Below the pieces are notes generated by a model. It had not been told where the DNA came from. It ran no database searches and saw nothing but the letters and a program-made list of their open reading frames with translations. DNA of 64,000 bases. Source: Anisus vortex (taxonomy: Eukaryota > Mollusca > Gastropoda > Planorbidae). Below, piece by piece: positions 12,918-64,000 of this stretch (within the stretch, counting starts at the first letter, position 1; every line of letters begins with the position of its first letter). The translations under genes were made by a program, and so were the position numbers. Location: assembly GCA_949126835.1 (NCBI GenBank), contig OX421499.1:12376700-12440699 (forward strand), given 5' to 3'.

Positions 12918-13262
12918 TTATATCTAGTCGAAATGGTCGGCCTCTGTCAATCAGAGCAAGAATAGAGAGATTCAGGAATTCTTTTGTTCCACTACCAGTG
13001 AGAAACTTTCAACAGAATCGTCACTCAGCCAGAAAATAGGAAACGCTGACTCTTAATGATACTTTTACTTGATAAATAGTATGGTAGTGTGCGTGAATGT
13101 CTATTTTTATAAGTGTAGGTCTATATGTCTGTCGTGACAAATAAATAATTATTTCATATTGTTTAAAATTTTCTGAAAAAGACTGAATTTACGTAGTCCC
13201 TAATCAAGTCAAATTTCCATTTGTTTGGATCAATAAAGTAATCATATCTCTTATCTTATCGT
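12918..13262 (+). mobile_element. LINE 3' fragment (pol C-terminus)
   Basis: Encodes RARIERFRNSFVPLPVRNFN, the terminal motif of L2/CR1-type pol proteins, followed by 3' UTR and a CTTATCTTATC-type tail. Confidence 0.6.
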
Positions 13263-13882
13263 GCCTTATCTTATTAGAGAATTATCAATTACCGTATCCG
13301 ACCATTAAAACGAGGGTTTCTTTAAGTTTATTTTTTCCCCTGACATAATTTTTGGTAATTAAAAAAAAAAATTTAACCATAAAGCATGGCAGATTTTGAA
13401 CATTGTAATTTTGGTATGCAACTTTTATTGTAATTATGTTACGACCGAAACTTTAGAAGAGACAAAACTCGTATTAGTCTAGCCAATTTAAATTTCTTTT
13501 AATCTCTCATAAAAAAAATAATTAAAATTTTTTAAAAAATATCAATTTTTTTTTTATTTGTGCGTTATAACACCGTACTACTGGAAATACGGCGAAATAC
13601 GTTGAAATACGGCGAAAGTAGGGGCCTATAGGTAGTCTACCCAGGTATGCAAACCATTTTATAAAATTTTACACCCCCCCCCCTTCCCCATCCTTTTCAG
13701 TACACTGCCTAACAAAAAACAAAAGCAAGGTTTTATCGAGTTGTGAAATCTTTCCCATAAAAATTAATTGCAAAAAAGTAAAATTCAAAGAAAGCTTCTT
13801 GCAAGGGTGCAAGCATATATGCCTATATATTTGTAGTAGGCAATTATTAGAATATATGTGCTATTATTATCGGTAGCATATA
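13263..13882. other. Non-coding stretch
   Basis: AT-rich with poly-A/T and a C-run at 13674-13683; nothing recognisable. Confidence 0.4.
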
Positions 13883-13890
13883 GGCTAGAC

Positions 13891-14273
13891 CAAGGGTCGG
13901 GAACCTATGGCTCGCGAGCCAGATGTGGCTCTATTGATGGCTGCATCTGGCTCGCAGACAAATGTTCGATTAAAAAAATGTTTTTAGACTACTTTGATCT
14001 ACATATTAATAATTATTACATATCAATATTTTATTCTACAAATGAGCCAAAGTCTACTGCAGCTCAGCATCAGAAGTGGTAAAGGAGATAAACTCCGCTG
14101 ACCTAAAAGACAGAAAAATAGCAACCCTGCATTCATTGTAATTAAAGGGAAATAACTCTTGCACACATTTACTTCAATTTGTAGTTTTAAACGTAATGTA
14201 TGGCTCACAGAACTACTTTTCAAGTATATGTGGTGTCCATGGCTCTCTCAGACAACAAGGTTCCCGACCCCTG
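13891..14273. mobile_element. hAT-type MITE (383 bp) with 8-bp target duplication
   Basis: Terminal repeats CAAGGGTCGGGAACCT and the complement of AAGGTTCCCGACCCCTG. GGCTAGAC flanks both sides (13883-13890, 14274-14281). The GGCTCGCGAGCCAGATGTGG interior is typical of non-autonomous hAT elements. Confidence 0.92.
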
Positions 14274-14281
14274 GGCTAGAC

Positions 14282-14496
14282 CAGAGGTCGGCAACCTTTT
14301 GATAACAGTGTGCCAAAGTAGGATTTCTAATTCATTAAGCGTGCTAAAAGCCTAAAGGTCATCCTGCTTTAGCAGTCAACTTCTGGTTATAAGTAGCCTA
14401 CTTGCATTTACTTTTTTTTTGGTAGTCTTCCGCGTGCCACTGAAAATCGCCCTGGGTGCTAATTCTGACACTCGTTCCTTAGGCTGCCGACCCCTA
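14282..14496. mobile_element. Second hAT-type MITE (215 bp) at the same target
   Basis: Begins CAGAGGTCGGCAACCTT directly after the GGCTAGAC copy and ends GGCTGCCGACCCCTA, followed by GCCTAGAC (one mismatch). Related to the copy at 59249-59429. Confidence 0.85.
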
Positions 14497-14504
14497 GCCT
14501 AGAC

Positions 14505-15269
14505 TACCCACTGTAGGACATTTGACACCTAAATTGCAAGAAAGTTGCTGTCCTTTCTGACTAACTCGTCTAGCTGTGTCTCCATGATATGGTAAAGAAT
14601 AAAGAAGAAGAAGAAGAATGGCGATAAAGCACATAGGCCTATTTATTAGTCCTATTCTATAACTATAAAATGATGACTTGGTGCCCTATATTCTAAATAA
14701 ATATACCAGTCATTTACCAATCCACAATTCATGTCGTGTTAATGAAGTAATCCCAAAGTTTAAGTAAACATTCAACTAAGTAAACTTAAAAACAAAGACC
14801 AGTAAAGTCGCGTGTCATTGATTCGTGTGTTCTAGTCATTCTTTGTCCTATGCTAGAACGGCCAGTTCTGCTGCATTGATATATTGTAAAAAGAAATTAT
14901 CGATGAAGGACTGCCATAATTTTTTTTCACTTCTGCTGCTTTCGTTGTGTTAATTGGTGGCAGTTATTGTTAGGACAATTGGCTTACAAATATAAATGAT
15001 AACAATAACACTTGATAAATAAATTATACAAATATGGAAAATTAAAAAAGAACACAACATCGAGTGGAATATTTTTTAGCCTTTAATTCTTATAGGATAT
15101 TACTATTACAACTTTCTGTGCCAAAAGAAAAAAATTGACAGTAGCCTAAAAGGCAAACTTAGTTACTGTTTTTTTATTATTATTTTTCAAATTTAAGTTC
15201 TTATCACCTAGATCTAGACCTATAGTTAACAAAATAGATCATTGGAAAAACAAATTATTGTTGCAAAGT
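14505..15269. other. Upstream flank and possible 5' UTR of the ABCC1-like gene
   Basis: AT-rich with no clear TATA box, CpG cluster or other promoter signal. The transcription start cannot be placed by eye. Confidence 0.4.
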
Positions 15270-61457
<46,188 letters not shown>

Positions 61458-61697
61458 GGCTACCCGCAGAGAACATTAAGCCGCAGTAAGGTGCTGCTTA
61501 ATTCCCATTGTTACTGCTGAATGCTTATGGAAAGAAATACAGCTTGTGGTAGATGATGAAGTTGAAGTACAAATTTGCTGTAAAATTTATGTTGTAGGTT
61601 TTCCTTGTATTATTTTTTGTTACCTGTAATATAATGTGATGTTTGAACGATGTTTTAGTAGAAACTATTGAGACTTGTCCAATAAAAAAAAATGTAA
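61458..61697 (+). promoter_or_regulatory. 3' UTR and polyadenylation signal of the ABCC1-like gene
   Basis: AATAAA at 61681-61686, about 225 bases after the stop codon, with T-rich sequence upstream. The SINE head that follows starts about 12 bases later, so cleavage probably occurs next to or within the SINE edge. Confidence 0.7.
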
Positions 61698-61797
61698 TCC
61701 ATGCCGAGCGGCAGCGTGTTCCGATGGCGTACCATAGGTCCTGGACTTGAATCCTGGCTAGGGGTTTTTTAAGGAGTCCCTGAGTCTACCCAGCTCT
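61698..61797 (+). mobile_element. SINE-A head that seeds the 61-bp satellite
   Basis: CCGAGCGGCAGCGTGTTCCG, degenerate box B GACTTGAATCCTGG, GGAGTCCCTGAGTCTACCCA, then direct passage into the array. Confidence 0.88.
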
Positions 61798-64000
61798 GAT
61801 AGGTACCTAACTTGACCTGTGGCCACACAGAAACTGGTGAACGTTGCTTCACCAGCCTGATGGGTACCTAACTTGACCTGTGGCCACACAGAAACTGGTG
61901 AACGTTGCTTCACCAGCCTGATGGGTACCTAACTTGACCTGTGGCCACACAGAAACTGGTGAACGTTGCTTCACCAGCCTGATGGGTACCTAACTTGACC
62001 TGTGGCCACACAGAAACTGGTGAACGTTGCTTCACCAGCCTGATGGGTACCTAACTTGACCTGTGGCCACACAGAAACTGGTGAACGTTGCTTCACCAGC
62101 CTGATGGGTACCTAACTTGACCTGTGGCCACACAGAAACTGGTGAACGTTGCTTCAGCAGCCTGATGGGTACCTAAGTTGACCTGTGGCCACACAGAAAC
62201 TGGTGAACGTTGCTTCAGCAGCCTGATGGGTACCTAACTTGACCTGTGGCCACACAGAAACTGGTGAACGTTGCTTCACCAGCCTGATGGGTACCTAACT
62301 TGACCTGTGGCCACACAGAAACTGGTGAACGTTGCTTCAGCAGCCTGATGGGTACCTAAGTTGACCTGTGGCCACACAGAAACTGGTGAACGTTGCTTCA
62401 GCAGCCTGATGGGTACCTAAGTTGACCTGTGGCCACACAGAAACTGGTGAACGTTGCTTCAGCAGCCTGATGGGTACCTAACTTGACCTGTGGCCACACA
62501 GAAACTGGTGAACGTTGCTTCACCAGCCTGATGGGTACCTAAGTTGACCTGTGGCCACACAGAAACTGGTGAACGTTGCTTCAGCAGCCTGATGGGTACC
62601 TAACTTGACCTGTGGCCACACAGAAACTGGTGAACGTTGCTTCACCAGCCTGATGGGTACCTAACTTGACCTGTGGCCACACAGAAACTGGTGAACGTTG
62701 CTTCACCAGCCTGATGGGTACCTAACTTGACCTGTGGCCACACAGAAACTGGTGAACGTTGCTTCACCAGCCTGATGGGTACCTAACTTGACCTGTGGCC
62801 ACACAGAAACTGGTGAACGTTGCTTCACCAGCCTGATGGGTACCTAACTTGACCTGTGGCCACACAGAAACTGGTGAACGTTGCTTCACCAGCCTGATGG
62901 GTACCTAACTTGACCTGTGGCCACACAGAAACTGGTGAACGTTGCTTCAGCAGCCTGATGGGTACCTAAGTTGACCTGTGGCCACACAGAAACTGGTGAA
63001 CGTTGCTTCAGCAGCCTGATGGGTACCTAACTTGACCTGTGGCCACACAGAAACTGGTGAACGTTGCTTCACCAGCCTGATGGGTACCTAACTTGACCTG
63101 TGGCCACACAGAAACTGGTGAACGTTGCTTCAGCAGCCTGATGGGTACCTAAGTTGACCTGTGGCCACACAGAAACTGGTGAACGTTGCTTCAGCAGCCT
63201 GATGGGTACCTAAGTTGACCTGTGGCCACACAGAAACTGGTGAACGTTGCTTCAGCAGCCTGATGGGTACCTAACTTGACCTGTGGCCACACAGAAACTG
63301 GTGAACGTTGCTTCACCAGCCTGATGGGTACCTAAGTTGACCTGTGGCCACACAGAAACTGGTGAACGTTGCTTCAGCAGCCTGATGGGTACCTAACTTG
63401 ACCTGTGGCCACACAGAAACTGGTGAACGTTGCTTCACCAGCCTGATGGGTACCTAACTTGACCTGTGGCCACACAGAAACTGGTGAACGTTGCTTCACC
63501 AGCCTGATGGGTACCTAACTTGACCTGTGGCCAGACAGAAACTGGTGAACGTTGCTTCACCAGCCTGATGGGTACCTAACTTGACCTGTGGCCACACAGA
63601 AACTGGTGAACGTTGCTTCACCAGCCTGATGGGTACCTAACTTGACCTGTGGCCAGACAGAAACTGGTGAACGTTGCTTCACCAGCCTGATGGGTACCTA
63701 ACTTGACCTGTGGCCAGACAGAAACTGGTGAACGTTGCTTCACCAGCCTGATGGGTACCTAACTTGACCTGTGGCCAGACAGAAACTGGTGAACGTTGCT
63801 TCACCAGCCTGATGGGTACCTAACTTGACCTGTGGCGACACAGAAACTGGTGAACGTTGCTTCACCAGCCTGATGGGTACCTAACTTGACCTGTGGCCAC
63901 ACAGAAACTGGTAAACGTTGCTTCACCAGCCTGATGGGTACCTAACTTGACCTGTGGCCACACAGAAACTGGTGAACGTTGCTTCACCAGCCTGATGGGT
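61798..64000. repeat. 61-bp SINE-derived satellite, about 36 copies, running off the window
   Basis: Unit GATGGGTACCTAACTTGACC plus TGTGGCCACACAGAAACTGG plus TGAACGTTGCTTCACCAGCC plus T. Both halves match parts of the SINE-A core with the middle deleted. Variant sites (AACTTG/AAGTTG, TTCACC/TTCAGC, CCACAC/CCAGAC) allow units to be followed. Confidence 0.97.

Noticed and set aside
15258..15269. In-frame TTG start four codons before the ATG of exon 1
   Set aside because: Animal genes rarely start at TTG; the ATG at 15270 has a good context and fits the family N-terminus.

Overview
The window is eukaryotic, AT-rich and dominated by repeats. It most likely comes from a lophotrochozoan animal, and a gastropod mollusc is my best inference. 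One host gene is visible: a complete 33-exon ABC transporter of subfamily C (MRP1/ABCC1-like). It lies on the + strand from a start codon at 15270 to a stop at 61457, with a polyadenylation signal at 61681. All exon phases join, the coding length is 4830 nt (1609 residues plus stop), and the product has the full MRP layout: TMD0, L0, TMD1, NBD1, linker, TMD2, NBD2. Two of the 32 introns (8 and 11) use GC donors.

Region by region. Bases 1-15269 hold no host gene that I can support. They carry a 2.6-kb hAT DNA transposon (2897-5493, perfect 8-bp target duplication) with a LINE fragment nested in it, several LINE 3' fragments, a minus-strand SINE, and two hAT-type MITEs side by side at one target site (13891-14496). 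Bases 15270-61457 are the transporter gene, and most of its length is intron filled by mobile elements. These include a nearly intact CR1-like LINE on the minus strand (22333-25806) encoding a 2A-type motif, PHD finger, endonuclease and reverse transcriptase, interrupted by a single TGA. There is also a young gag-only LTR retrotransposon (33572-37454, two 519-bp LTRs that look identical). Other contents are a LINE copy with a 5' inversion of the twin-priming type (about 52890-54480), an RTE-like LINE with a 14-bp target duplication, more than ten CR1 3' ends and about seventeen copies of a tRNA-derived SINE (SINE-A). A second SINE (SINE-B) has a 3' tail matching that of the CR1 LINE. Bases 61698-64000 hold a SINE-A head that has grown into a 61-bp satellite running off the window end.

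A recurring theme is tandem repeats touching splice sites. An 88-bp array copies the exon 22 acceptor four times and a 25-bp array copies the exon 26 donor six times. A 41-bp array, a 20-bp array and a 176-bp duplication lie directly upstream of the acceptors of exons 21, 33 and 6. The host gene and the elements are not one functional system: the transporter is the conserved gene, and the mobile elements are passengers with clear LINE-SINE dependence and nesting relationships.
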